Positions 33,565-44,297 of a stretch of DNA of 64,000 bases are shown here, one piece after another. The DNA is from Lentinula raphanica (Eukaryota; Basidiomycota; Agaricomycetes; Agaricales; Omphalotaceae): positions 186,001 through 250,000 of the forward strand of contig JANVFP010000045.1 in assembly GCA_027919835.1 (NCBI GenBank), read 5' to 3'. The notes under the pieces are model-generated. The model was given only the letters and a program-made list of their open reading frames with translations, was not told where the DNA came from and searched no databases. Position numbers and translations under genes: made by a program. Positions within the stretch are counted from its first letter, which is position 1. The number at the start of each line of letters is the position of its first letter.

Positions 33565-34010
33565 ACGTTGAAGCACCGGTCCTTGTTGCCTCGTTTCGGC
33601 GGAGGAAGTTGATGTGGTTGACATTGATGCATTGGCCCCCCTCGTCTCCTCGTTTCGGTGGTGGAAGTTAAGGTGGTTAACGAGGAGGCATAATCTCTCG
33701 TTTCGGCGGCGGGATTGAGATGGTCAACGTCGAAGCACCGGCCCTTGTTACCTCGTTTCGGCGGAGGAAGTTGACGTGGTTGCATTGATGCATCGGCACC
33801 CCTCGTCTCCTCGTTTCGGCGGCGGAAGTTGAGGTGGAGGCATCGTCCCCCTCCCTCATCTTCTCGTTTCGGCGGAGTATTTGAAGATGGTTAACGTTAA
33901 AGCACCGGCCCTTGTTACCTCGTTTCGGCGGTGAAAGTTGAGGTGGTTGACGTTGATGCATCGCTCCCCTCGTCTTCTCGTTTCGGTGAAAGTAGAGGTA
34001 GTTGAGGCAG
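33565..34010 (+). repeat. Minisatellite with CTCGTTTCGGCGG core, about eight units
   Basis: Units of roughly 50-65 bp each contain CTCGTTTCGG(C/T)GG, a GAAGTTGA(G/C)GTGGTT(G/A)A-like segment and a CATCG or CACCGGCCCTTGTTAC-like segment. Copies of the core lie near 33590, 33650, 33701, 33751, 33810, 33861, 33920 and 33975. The reverse complement of the core occurs at 21835-21850 with related flanking sequence. The array begins 45 bp upstream of the start codon of the decayed transporter. Confidence 0.85.
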
Positions 34011-34367
34011 ACGCAGCGCCGTCGTCTCTAAGTTTAACGACGGCTATGGTCGTACTTTCTTAGTGAGGATAAACCGTTCGGATGAACGGATTACGCACGA
34101 ATTAATAGTTGGTTGATGGCCGCGTCATCGCGTGCCTCCAGATCATTGCCTCATCGTCTCTATCAACCCTCTCTTGCTTCTGGTGGTCTTGATCGATGTT
34201 TTCGAGATGTTGTTGTGCTGGTAATAAGGAGAGGGAGTCGAGAAGATGAAGGATGAGGAGGAAGAGGTGTGAGAGAAAATTAATGATGGCGCTTCTTGCA
34301 AGGCGTTAGCTCGGCAAAGGCTCGGCCAGCAATATCAAACTCGAACCAGAGGTTTCTTATCTTGATC
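34011..34367. other. Promoter-side region of the next gene, no gene seen
   Basis: Upstream flank of the gene at 34368; no coding signal recognised. Confidence 0.35.
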
Positions 34368-35681
34368 ATGGACGACAACAACACACTCATTACTCAAACT
34401 GACACAGCTGAGGAGGAGGATAGCAATGAGACTCAATTGCGCGTAAGTAAACTTGGCTGACATCTGCTAAGGTATATATTATGACCTCTTCCAAAGTCTC
34501 GAAACCAACGTGCTGCCGACCGAAAAAGAGCACGACGTAGAAAATTAGATGAAGAACTCCCTCAGCAGGAACGCCAAAAGCGTCAACATCTCGAGGACAT
34601 CCAGGCTCAGATTGATGCTTCAGTTGAAGAACAAGTTCAGCTTCAACGCAAGTCAATGGTGGCTGAAACAATGAAACAGCACAAGATCATTGAGGAGCTC
34701 CGTGACGAAATTCTACAGAGGGACAAAGATTTTGATACACATGTATGGGAAAGGCTACAGAAAGTGAGAAAATTCGTTCAGACATTCTTTCATTTCGAGC
34801 TCACACCTTTACAGTTTCTTCACAAATATCTTGGAATCCACGTCCCAATATACCCCACCAAACCTGGTGCTCACGAAGTATATATCAAGATCTTGAAAGA
34901 ATTGGAGCAACGTAGAAGAACTTCGCTTGACTCTGATGATCCTAGATTTCCAAAGGAGCTCACAACGTCCGTTTATGATGCCGGTCTGCATATTGGTGTA
35001 GACGAAGATTCTCTTGATTTCCTCTGGCAAGTCAAGATAACGTGAGTATTCAGTAACATTATACAGCAAAACAATCACTCAAAAGGTTGCGTAGGCCTTG
35101 GGAAGACTTCTTGCATGATGAGAGAGAAAACATACAAAGTGCGATCAAGATCATGATGGACTTTACCTACAGTGCACCTCTCGTAACATTGAACGGCGTA
35201 AGGATGTTGATTTTATTTACTTCATGCTGTTCTAACTTGGTCGTAGTCACAAACGTTATCAAAGGATAAAAGTCGGCGAACACATGAACAAGAGGAAGAT
35301 GTTGCGACAACAGATTTCAGGAGATCAGGTAAGATGTGGGCGGCAGGTTGGCATGGGACTAGAGGAGAACGAAATGTGGACCTTTCCCGATACTCTGTTA
35401 GAAGGGATGGATCTGTCGTGAATCGGACAAAGTTACTTGGCGAGTAAGAGCATTCAATATCATCTTACAGACGGTCATCACTGATGAAATTCCCTAGATA
35501 TACACGTACCAGTGAAGGATTTCCATTTGTCGGTGAACAATATGCCTACCGACTTTCACTTCTTTTCCCTCATGAATATCGGCGTCTGTGTAACTTTGCA
35601 ATAGAGTATGTATTTTATCATTTCTCCTTCTCATCACTCATATCTGTCAATAGAAACCACATACCATCCTTTGCGGATTAA
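34368..35681 (+). CDS. Hypothetical protein with a bZIP-like basic stretch, seven exons
   Basis: Exons 34368-34442, 34497-34763, 34815-35041, 35086-35197, 35247-35443, 35498-35605 and 35654-35681, all frame-consistent. The N-terminus is acidic (TAEEEDSNETQ), then SRNQRAADRKRARRRK, which resembles the DNA-contacting basic region of bZIP proteins (N-x2-AA-x2-[RK]-x-R), followed by a long charged helix without clear leucine heptads. The C-terminal third contains MWAAGWHG, GFPFVGEQYAYRLS and FPHEYRRL. This part looks like a conserved Agaricomycete module of unknown role. DNA binding is only suggested by the basic region. The gene lies 0.6 kb from the convergent TET/JBP-like gene. Confidence 0.6.
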
Positions 35682-35707
35682 ACAAATTCTTATAGAGAAA
35701 AAATCTC

Positions 35708-36061
35708 ATGCAGGATTACAGCATGGATCAGCGGGGGGTCGACATGGATCAGCAGGAGGTCAGCGTAAATCAGCCGGGGTTCGGCGTGGATCAGCGGGGG
35801 CTCGGCGTAGATCGGCGGGAGGTCAGCGTAGATCAGCGGGAGGTCAGCATGATTTGGGATCATTTGGCAGACCATCGACGCTGGGTTCAGCAAGGCTCAG
35901 AGGCACCGGACAAGTTCAGTAATGCTGAGTCTGCATTGATGTCTATCATGTATTCACTTGATATATTATATATATTTGTTGGGTATATAAAGAAATCAGT
36001 CCGAGGGATGCTTTTCTCTTTGGACAATCCTGCCTTACACACTGCCTACAACGAGTTTTAA
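35708..36061 (+). CDS. Short open frame built on a 21-bp coding minisatellite
   Basis: About 117 codons. The first half is six imperfect 7-residue repeats of the form (V/M)DQR(G/E)V(S/D) encoded by 21-bp units (about 35723-35850); the second half (HLADHRRWVQQGSEAP ...) is unique with one hydrophobic segment (SLDILYIFVGYI). There is no intron and no known family. It may be a real small gene, the degenerate 3' continuation of the preceding one, or a chance frame over the repeat. Confidence 0.3.
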   Translation: MQDYSMDQRGVDMDQQEVSVNQPGFGVDQRGLGVDRREVSVDQREVSMIWDHLADHRRWVQQGSEAPDKFSNAESALMSIMYSLDILYIFVGYIKKSVRGMLFSLDNPALHTAYNEF

Positions 36062-36269
36062 TGGTATATGTAGTTAGCATCTGATGTTAGCCACAACTGG
36101 TAATAGGCAAAGGAGCGAATGAATGTTCGTCAACACAGACCATTAAGTAGGTATTTTAGCAGATATTGAGAACAATGCAGTAGTATCGATTGATATTCAG
36201 GTAGATATTCTGAACCCTGGTTTCAGGTAAAATTTATATACAGTATCCAAGAAATATTAGCAAATTATA

Positions 36270-38314
36270 TTAGTTCATATCTAATAAATCCTCCAAAGTG
36301 GAATACCGAAGCAGGGCTTCAGTTACTCGTTCACGCTGTAGTTGTTCTGCATTAGCTAATTGTTCATCACTCATTTTGTTCCGAGCCACTCCATTATCGT
36401 CAATGACCCGGAACAGTCCTGCTGCAGAATACTGTGTAAAGGAATACCTAGTTTCATCAGGTCCAATAGCTGTGTTCGAATGAAGTAGGTAGGCAGAGGG
36501 AATCAACAGCGTCCAACCAGGAGGAAATTCAATGACTAGGCCAAGATCCCAAAGAACCATATGACCACCACGCACAAAGTCAAACTTGCCCAAGGCTGTG
36601 ATGCAACACCAGCCGGAGATGTAGTTCATGAAGTCGTTGTGTTTGATTGTAGTAGTGCGTGGGCCAAAGTTTAGCGTTACGCAGGCAAATATACTCGACC
36701 TCCAGTTAAACGCGATATCGGGGATCATGGTGACCAGACGCTGCATATAGCCGACGTAAAACGAGTACAGGTTGGGTGCCCAGGCTGCAAAAGCTTTGGT
36801 GGCATGACCAGCCAAACGACTGAAGCATGATATTTTACGAATGTCGTCCAGGGCCTTCAGACTTTTCTCGGGGTGATATATTCGTTTAGCACCCTACATG
36901 ACACCCAGTTTTGTCAGTATACATTTGAAGATGGTTTATAAAGTAGAACATACCTGTTGCCCACCTCCATAAGAAATTCCTATTGGGGCCACTGGAAAGT
37001 CTCCACGTCTATGTAGTTCCAAAGGCTGGTCGGCGTTGAAGAGGTACAGTCGATACTGTTCCAAAACGGTAGCTGCTAGGTCCACGGTTTCCATGAACGT
37101 TGAATCACCGGCAGGTGGTGGGATACGAGTAATGTATACACGGCGGTGAATGTCAGCAATAAGCGTGGGTCCTCTGACAAGCATGGTAAACCACCGCTAC
37201 CAACAATGGAGGAGAATACCTACGTGTTTTCCATGTCTGCTTTGAGAATCTTGAATTTATACTTCGAGTTCTCCCCTACCAAGTCGTCAAGAGCCAGAAC
37301 GGGGCGAAGGCGCCTAGTTTCTTCATCCACCCGGTCGCGACAGAGATAGCCTGAGGTATGCTTCAGCATGATGTCCGTGTCAAAGTCTGTGTGCACGATC
37401 TGTGCGAAGTGGGCAAGTTTCTGTCGGTGTGCAGAATCAATCGTGGCGTGAAATGCATCAGGTTTGGCATCCTCGCGAAGCCTCCGACGTCGAGCGTGGT
37501 TATGGCTAACCCATTGGGGCAGCTTTTGCTCCACTGGGTCAGGGGACTCTGGGCGTACCCAACGCTTCTTCTTGGGTCCCTCATCGTTCTTGCTGATGCG
37601 TGTTCGTTTCTGCGAGGATGTCTTCGTCTTCTGGGGGTCTAAATCCTGAGTCGCTCGCTTACGTTTGCCAGACAAGCGGACATTTGATGAAGAGGCACTG
37701 CTAGACTTTGACATCTTGCTGAACGTGGTTTTTGATATGGACTTTGACGTGGACTTTGACGTGGACTTCAGCGTAGACTTCAGCATAGACTTCGATCTGG
37801 ACTTCAATGCCGTGCTTGACGCAGCGCCTGCTTCATGAGGTAGCGACGCCGACGCTACAAACGTGAATGCACAAGATGGCGGCTTTGACATGGGTGGCGA
37901 ACGCTGCAATAAAACTGAAGCAGGCAACGGGGGTCCGGGCGTTGGCAGAAATGGAGTTGACGAACCAGATGTGGGGGAATGCTGTGGGGTCCAATCAGAC
38001 ATGGGAGAATCCTGCGAGGACAGATCAGGCTTTGAGGAACCAGCCGTGGACGAATCGGGCATGGGAGGGCCCGGCGTTGACTCCGAGGGATCCTCAAGTA
38101 GGGGTTCCACAGCGGGCTCGTCAATGAAGTCAAGAAAGTCATCCTCAACCTCTTTGACAAGCTCCTGCACCGAACGAGTGGGGATAACAAAAAACCCGAA
38201 TCTATAGCCAGAGCGGGTCTTTGTGTGCGTAAGCAGTGGGTCAAAAATATTGAAAATACCAAACGATGCCTACCGTACGGCCGCTGATCACCACCGACGT
38301 ATTTTCTACAATGC
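36270..38314 (-). CDS. TET/JBP-like 2-oxoglutarate/Fe(II) dioxygenase (basidiomycete-expanded family)
   Basis: Minus-strand exons 37224-38218, 36954-37173 and 36270-36893 are firm; 38274-38314 is a probable upstream exon and the true start is unresolved. The N-terminal third is Ser/Pro-rich with Lys-Ser repeats (about 37700-37810) and basic patches (GKRKRA, KKKRWVR) that look nuclear. The last exon carries the catalytic core: FGPRTTTIKHNDFMNYISGW (HxD iron ligands), GGHMVLWDLGLVIEFPPG, LIPSAYLLHSN (third ligand His) and RYSFTQYSAAGLFR (Arg for 2-oxoglutarate). TET/JBP enzymes oxidise 5-methylcytosine or thymine in DNA; in Agaricomycetes they are amplified and often linked to KDZ transposons. 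No KDZ transposase is seen here. All key residues are present, so the protein is probably active. Confidence 0.8.
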
Positions 38315-39942
38315 CTAGTAAACGTTAGCAGCTGCTGGTAATATGCAAAGCTCCACCCAAGGTTCAACGGGTTCCGATGATTAGCCATATCTACGCCCAT
38401 GCTACCTTGTTTGTGCGTCCAGCGTGATCTAATGGCCTACGCCCGTGCTCGAGCGATCCGCAGCCCTCACAACAACGTTTTCGCCGTTTATGGCCTACGC
38501 CCGTGCTCGAGCGATCCGCAGCCTGGCTATAACGAAGTGGACAAGCAGAAAAATTTCTGCTAGCACAAACACGGCTGCTGTGGGCGCTCAATAGCCAAAA
38601 CAGAACATATGAAATGCCTTGAGGTGGGGTGCAGGCAAGGAAGATGTATTGAAATGGCAAAATGAAGAACTTACCCAATGGCAGGAGGCTCAGAATGATG
38701 AACCAAAGGAGGATCAGCATTGCTCCCAAATTCTGTGGGGGTAGACGTGGTGGTTGGGAAGGAGGGAGGGTGGGAAGGGGTAAAAGTTGGTTGATATTCC
38801 CAGCTGGGTCTTTTAAGACGCCAGTTTGCCTGCCTAACAGGTCCCGGAGATTCCCATGCAATTTTCTTCGCAGCCTAAACTGCTTTGGCTACTTTCTCCC
38901 ACGCCCGCTTCTTATCCGCATCCCTCATCCTCTCGGCCCTCAACCACCACTTCATTTCCCTTGAGCAGCTCCACCCTACAACTTCCCCTTTGACAACAAC
39001 ACAACCCAAAAACTGGCTTGACAAAAGGAACATGGCCGAGAGGGAACGAGGAGACCAGGTAGGGGGGAGACGAGGCAACGAGGAAGCGAGGAAACGAAGG
39101 GACAAGGAAATGAAGGGACAAGGCGGCGACGCGACGAGGCCACGATGTGGCAGGTCGCCGATGAGACGACGCACCAACTGTAGGTATGTGTACTGTTCAC
39201 ATTTAGACTACTCCCCACTCCCTCCTCATTCTAATACTCCGCATAGCACAACAAGGACGAAATGAAACGAGGACTACATGATGACGCCGCACCATCCGAA
39301 TTCCTCCTCCTCCCTCTTCCTCTCCTCCCTCTTCCTCTCCTCCCTCTCCCTCTTCCTCTCCTCCCTCTCCGCCTTTCTCTCCTCAAACTCAAAGCCCAGG
39401 ATGCAACGTTACTGGCCTGTGGCAAATGAAAAGATGACGAGACAACGACAACAACAACAACGACGGAGAGACCACGGCGACAACAACGGGGAGACGACGG
39501 GGAGACGACGGGGAGACGACGGCGACAATGACGGGGAGACGTTGGCGACAAGGATGACGACCAAGAAGACAACGACGAGGACAGCCACCTGGGTACGTCG
39601 CGTCCTCGTCTCTCTCAAATTTCAATGGCTAACCTAAGTTTCACAGCCATGCATACTGCCTTCTTGCTTCAAAATTCATTCTGCCATGAACCCTGCAGCT
39701 ATAAGATGCCCTGCCCCTCAACTAGGCAAGGCTCTTCTGGCTGCAAGGAAGTAGTCTTCTTCCCTCATTCCTCATCTCTATCCCAGAGACGACAACGCGA
39801 TGGGTCGACAACGCGATGGGTCGACAACGCAATGGGTCGACAACGCGATGGGACGGGACGATGCGAGATGGGACAACGACGGGCCAACTACACAATGAGA
39901 CAACGACGAGACGACGCGGCGATGAGACGCAGGTAAAGGCAC
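38315..39942. repeat. 1.6-kb repeat-rich, low-complexity region
   Basis: Contains a perfect 34-bp direct repeat (38432-38465 and 38490-38523), a pyrimidine tract of CCTCTTCCTCTCCTCC type (about 39299-39380), a GACGACGGGGAGA-type purine tract (about 39440-39545), and four 16-bp units GACAACGCGATGGGTC (about 39790-39853). The Arg/Gly-rich and Ser/Leu-rich frames over these tracts are products of the repeats and are not called as genes. Confidence 0.7.
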
Positions 39943-40668
39943 CTGAGAGGGAGCAGCTCGACGCTGAGCGCGTGAAGGAGTGGAAGAGTAGGTGAGAATG
40001 GCAAGCTGAAGCTGATCTTCGAGTGCCAGAGCATCTTTTATAAAAGTACGCGTTGCGCCCACGGCACGTTCGTACTCGAAGCTCTCAGCACCATACTCCT
40101 TACGCAGGTCCGCAAGTGATGTGAGATCTAGAGCCGCGAAAGCAGATTGTTCTGCCTCAGTGAAGAATGCTCGCAACGAACGAAGTTCAGATGGATCCCA
40201 GATAGACATGTCGGCTTCGTAAGTGAAAGGGAAGGCGTGTCTTGCTCGGTGAATGTACGTTCTGATAACGGAGGAGAGAGAAGATACATGGGTATGTGTT
40301 GGTACGAACAGTTGAAACGACGGAGGAAAGTCATATGGGAGAGTAGCTGTCGAAGTCTGTTGGTTAAAATGTCGTAGATAGCATGAATACCACTTGCCTT
40401 CAGCATCGAGCTGCTCCATAGTCACAATCAGTGCATTCTTCTGTCCAGCACCAACAAAGTTTACTGATCCATCTTGGTACGTTGCCCTCGACTGGTCCTG
40501 GAGAAATTCAAACTGTTCGAGACCAAGATGTTGTGAGAGAGCTAAGCTAGCATCTTCGGGAGAGAGCTGAGACCTCAGCAAAGAGGTTGAAGGGTTCAGA
40601 TAGACGTTCACCGTCAGAGAGAGTCGAAATATCGAGAAGAGTGTTCCTAGACGGAGCCAGTTCATCAT
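39943..40668 (-). CDS. Secretory-pathway protein, possibly a V-ATPase accessory (Voa1/S1-like) luminal domain, 3' end missing
   Basis: Minus-strand start MMNWLRLGTLFSIFRLSL looks like a signal peptide. The body has LSPEDASLALSQHLGLEQFE, FVGAGQKNALIV, SSLSSVIRTYIHRARHAF and a helical C-terminal part, a pattern I associate with the luminal part of fungal V-ATPase S1/Voa1-type proteins, but this is tentative. An intron of 51 nt at 40347-40397 has a GC donor (GCAAGT) and would join QLDAE to ATLPYDFPP in frame. After a donor-like GTGCCT at 39942 the sequence enters low-complexity repeats and the expected membrane anchor is not found, so the gene is probably truncated. Confidence 0.45.
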
Positions 40669-40900
40669 GAACGTTATGAGCAAGGTCGATAAGCGCCTGT
40701 AGGGTTAGGGCTACGGTTAAACGGGTCGTGGCCGTGGAGTCGCGTTATATGCCACTTCTACTCAACTCTACTCATCGTACATGCTCCACGAACTATTTCT
40801 TCGTCTATATCAAACTTTTCTTCATTTCAGCTGGAGAAGATCAGCTTGGCTGACAACTATCTTTAATCTTCTGTCCTTTTTCATCCGGAAACTTACTATC

Positions 40901-41404
40901 ATGCGCAGACCTTCACCATCTTTCCCAGATTTACCTGTAGAGGTTCTGATGGAGATATTCCAGTTTGCAACATATCTTCAGGAATCAGAAAGCATTCTTC
41001 CTCTGGATCCCTTTATTCCGCAACAAATATCTCACAATGCATTAGGTCCTAACACTGACCTTTCCACAACCCGCACTAAATGTGCTCTTGTCCTCGTTTG
41101 TCGCTCATGGAGGAACGTTGCTATCCCATTACTATATCGGAATCTCGTCATTCGTAGTCCACGGAAAGCGACACTTCTTCTCTCCGCATTGGAATCAAGC
41201 TATCAGACTCCACCAGGTACTACGACGCCCTCTCGAAGTCCCCTCCCTTCCGATCATGGTCGATTTGCCCGCCATCTCGAGATATTCACACATTCTCGAG
41301 GTTCAAACTCGTATAACTTCTTAATGACCATCTGCCGTGTCGTCCAGAGATGCCCGAATCTCCGGATCCTGAGTGGCTCATGGAACCACGCATTACCTTC
41401 CCAG
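40901..41404 (+). pseudogene. F-box gene, 5' half, broken at 41404
   Basis: ATG at 40901 gives MRRPSPSFPDLPVEVLMEIF, a clear F-box start, then RTKCALVLVCRSWRNVAIPLLYRNLV as the second F-box helix region. The frame continues to RCPNLRILSGSWNHALPSQ and ends at a stop made by the adjoining sequence (TGA at 41405-41407). In related F-box/LRR proteins this point is followed by FL..IS.LYGSNLREL-like sequence, which is found instead at 53148 in the same orientation. An in-frame upstream ATG at 40781 is possible but adds an unlikely hydrophobic leader. Confidence 0.8.
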
Positions 41405-41505
41405 TGATATTATCTCAGTCTGTTTTATGTGTTTGGATATTTTGGGAGCAGAGCGGTTTGTTGCTACAACAATAATCAGATACAGATTCACAACGGTGAT
41501 ATAAA

Positions 41506-44297
41506 TCAGTTCTCTTCATCTGAGCTCCCTATGTCACTAGACGCATTGTCCTCCTTGTGATTATTTCTTGTAGGAGCAGGAGCTGGGGCAGTTGAAGAAT
41601 CAGACTTTCCACCTTTACTCTGGTTGCTTTTCCACGCATGAGCCATTTGTAAGAATTTGAAAGACGTGGGATTGTTATCTCGCTCGTCGTCAGCGAACAC
41701 GAGCTCCCAGTCTGGTATTCATTCAAGGTACAGTGAGCATTTGCATGAACAGAAGACGAGGACGACAACACACCTTCGACCATTTGGCCAGTCTCTTGGT
41801 CAACATGCCTTTTCTTAGTGACAATTGGCATCATACTGCTGACCTTCGTCACGTCGTCTGCTGTTCCATGAGTCTCTTCAAAGGTCTTCCAAACTTCGAG
41901 GAGAGCAACGCGCTAAAGAGCAGTATCAACGATCAAGTTCAACAATGATGCAGTAAAAAGACGTGCCTCATCTTTCAATCCTTTGCTTTTCAATTCCTTG
42001 TACGCCCGATCGAAAACTTGTCTCGCACGGTCGGGGTCCCCAGGTACCATCTTCGGCTCAGCATCTTCGTCTTCCTCCTCTTCCCGCATGGCGCGAGGAA
42101 CGGGGATTGACTCTGCCTCGAACAGAGCATACGATATCCAGACTTTAACGTGGCCACTGAGAGAGATAAGTCTTTCATAGAGCGACCGAGCAGTCTCCCG
42201 CTCTCCTTCCTCAGTTTCAAAGTCAATGTAAGCCTTCCAGAGAAGTTCTGGCATAGACAACGGTGACTGGGAAATCCCAAGCTCGAAGATTGCACGGGTA
42301 CGTGCAAAATCCTCCAACTGTGATTCAATTTCGGCGTATTTGATCCATGCAGAGGAGTTGGCAGGGTCAAACTAAGGTAATTCCTATGATGAGTAGCTGG
42401 TCAAAGATATAGGCGAAGGATACCCAACATACTTCTAGGTATTTTTCATAGAGTTTCCTTACGCGGTCAAACTCCCGCAACTAAAGCCTAGTTCGGTAAA
42501 CCTTTTCGACTACGAATATAAGTTCACTCACGTCTGTCTCGAGTTCAATGTAACCCTTGAACAATTTCTCTTTGGGACACATTCCGATAGCGGTTCCCAT
42601 AATCTTTCTTGCTGCTGGTAGATCGAGGCGTCGTATTTCAAATTTGGCAAACATGATCCAAAGCTTGGCGAAAGTGAACGCTTTATGAGGGACGAGGCTT
42701 ATGGCGGTCTGATAAATCTGGCGGGTCCTACTGTAATCCTAATAAACAAGTATTGAGAGAGAGAAATATGTGCAAGCTGGGTTAAACAGAGCGTACCTTG
42801 GTTTCAATTTCCTCGAAAAGAGCATAGTCCAACCAGAGGTAGATATATCTTCGCCAATGCCGCTTCTCTCCGCCAGGAGGAACTTGAGCTACGGCTCGCT
42901 CATAAACCTCTCTGACCCGGCCGATCGCACCTTCCTCTTCCTCAGTTGTGGCACCTTCACCCCTAAGGTCCCTGAAAGCACCTTCTTCCAACCGTGCATA
43001 GTCAAACCACACATCGTAATTTCTACCGTCGTGCGAGAGTTCCTCTTCATATTGTATCCTGCGTTTGCCCAGGACCGTGGATTCTAAAGTAGTCCGTGTC
43101 CCGTGTTGCTTTTCAAATCTGGTATAGGAAGCGTACAGTCCAGCGGATTTTGACCGAGGTATGCGAGCCAAAGCGAACTAGGAGAATTCATGAAGAAGGG
43201 CTCAAGAAATGTCCAGAAGATGACATACTTTGTAAATCACTCTTGCACGTTCGTACTCCTTTAGCCGTGTTTCCATCTTCGCAAAAGCGCTGAAAACAGC
43301 TTGTGCCTTCTCCACCTGTTCTTCGTCATCGCCATAGAAGTCTAACGCCGTTTGAAAAACCTCTCTAGCCTTATCCAACCTCTGCCTTTCTTCTTCGAAT
43401 TTCCCCTACTTAACCCAAACCCTCGGCTCAGGACGCACAGCAATCCATCTCTCATAGATGGCACTCGCTCGATCTAGCTCTCCATAACGCTCCTCCATTT
43501 TGATGTACGCCTGCCATGCCTTGTCGTCGGGCTCCCATTTCATCCAACGCTCAAACACCTGTCGTGCACCAGGAACATTCTGTAATAGCTCTTCAAGGTA
43601 GACGTATTTATACCAAAGCTGGTCGACTCGAGGAAGTAGTGTGACAGCTCTGTCGAAGAGGTTGCGTGCATGTTGGACATTTCGGTTCTTGAGCTCCATC
43701 TCCGTGTAGCTGAGCCATAGCTGTATACTTCGTGGATCTACGTCCAAAGCACGTTCGTATACGGAACGAGAGCGAGCGAATTCATTTTGAGAAGCCTGTA
43801 TAATCCTCGTTTAAGCCGTGATCAGTCCAAGGAAGTTGTTTGGTCGTACCTCCCAGTTGGCATACTGCAACCATTCCTTTCTGAAAGAGCGTCAGCGTTC
43901 AATTCATAGTTGTATAGCACAAGGACGCACATGCTTCCTCGCGTTCTCCTAATACGCTCCTCAAATTCCTTTCGCTTCCGGCCTCGATATTCGTGAAGTT
44001 CTTCAAAATCTTCCACTCGTTGCTTGGGGGCTCGAAATGCACTCTCTTGTCGTTCTTGAGCCTACAAAGAAGATCAGTAATTTACCCAAGATCGTATTTC
44101 TGCTGAGCTCAGCATACCTCTCGAAGTAGTTATTCGGCAGTGATCTACGAAGCTGGTCAGATTCTATAATGATTCACGAACAAAAACCAATTAGATATAC
44201 CTGGATCGCGGCTGGCGCTCGGTTCTTGATTCTGCGTGGATTATGAGAGGAGCCTTTGCGCGTAAAAGGAGCCTTACCGGGGAGCACGACCGTCCAT
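41506..44297 (-). pseudogene. clf1: Pre-mRNA splicing factor Clf1/Crooked-neck (HAT repeats), two nonsense codons
   Basis: Twelve minus-strand exons (about 44278-44297, 44201-44231, 44118-44144, 43931-44061, 43850-43880, 43229-43795, 42797-43177, 42532-42738, 42433-42480, 41967-42371, 41774-41912, 41506-41711) reconstruct an almost complete Clf1, a TPR/HAT-repeat scaffold of the NineTeen complex in the spliceosome. Typical segments include [48 protein letters not shown] and LREFDRVRKLYEKYLE. Two codons conserved in the family are stops here: Gln in ITAEQLLRE is TAA (44130-44132 on plus) and Trp in VWVKWGKFEEE is TAG (43406-43408). The intron at 41913-41966 has a GC donor. As read, the gene cannot make full-length protein; sequencing error at two sites is the alternative. 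Confidence 0.85.

Noticed and set aside
33565..34010. CRISPR array
   Set aside because: Repeats are degenerate, unevenly spaced and in a eukaryotic genome; this is a minisatellite.
34497..34763. Call as a true bZIP transcription factor
   Set aside because: The basic region fits, but the following helix lacks leucines in heptad positions and the rest of the protein is unlike bZIP factors.
39231..39637. Arg-Gly-rich and Ser-Leu-rich frames on both strands
   Set aside because: They arise from pyrimidine/purine tracts and ACGACGG repeats; no intron or start context supports them.
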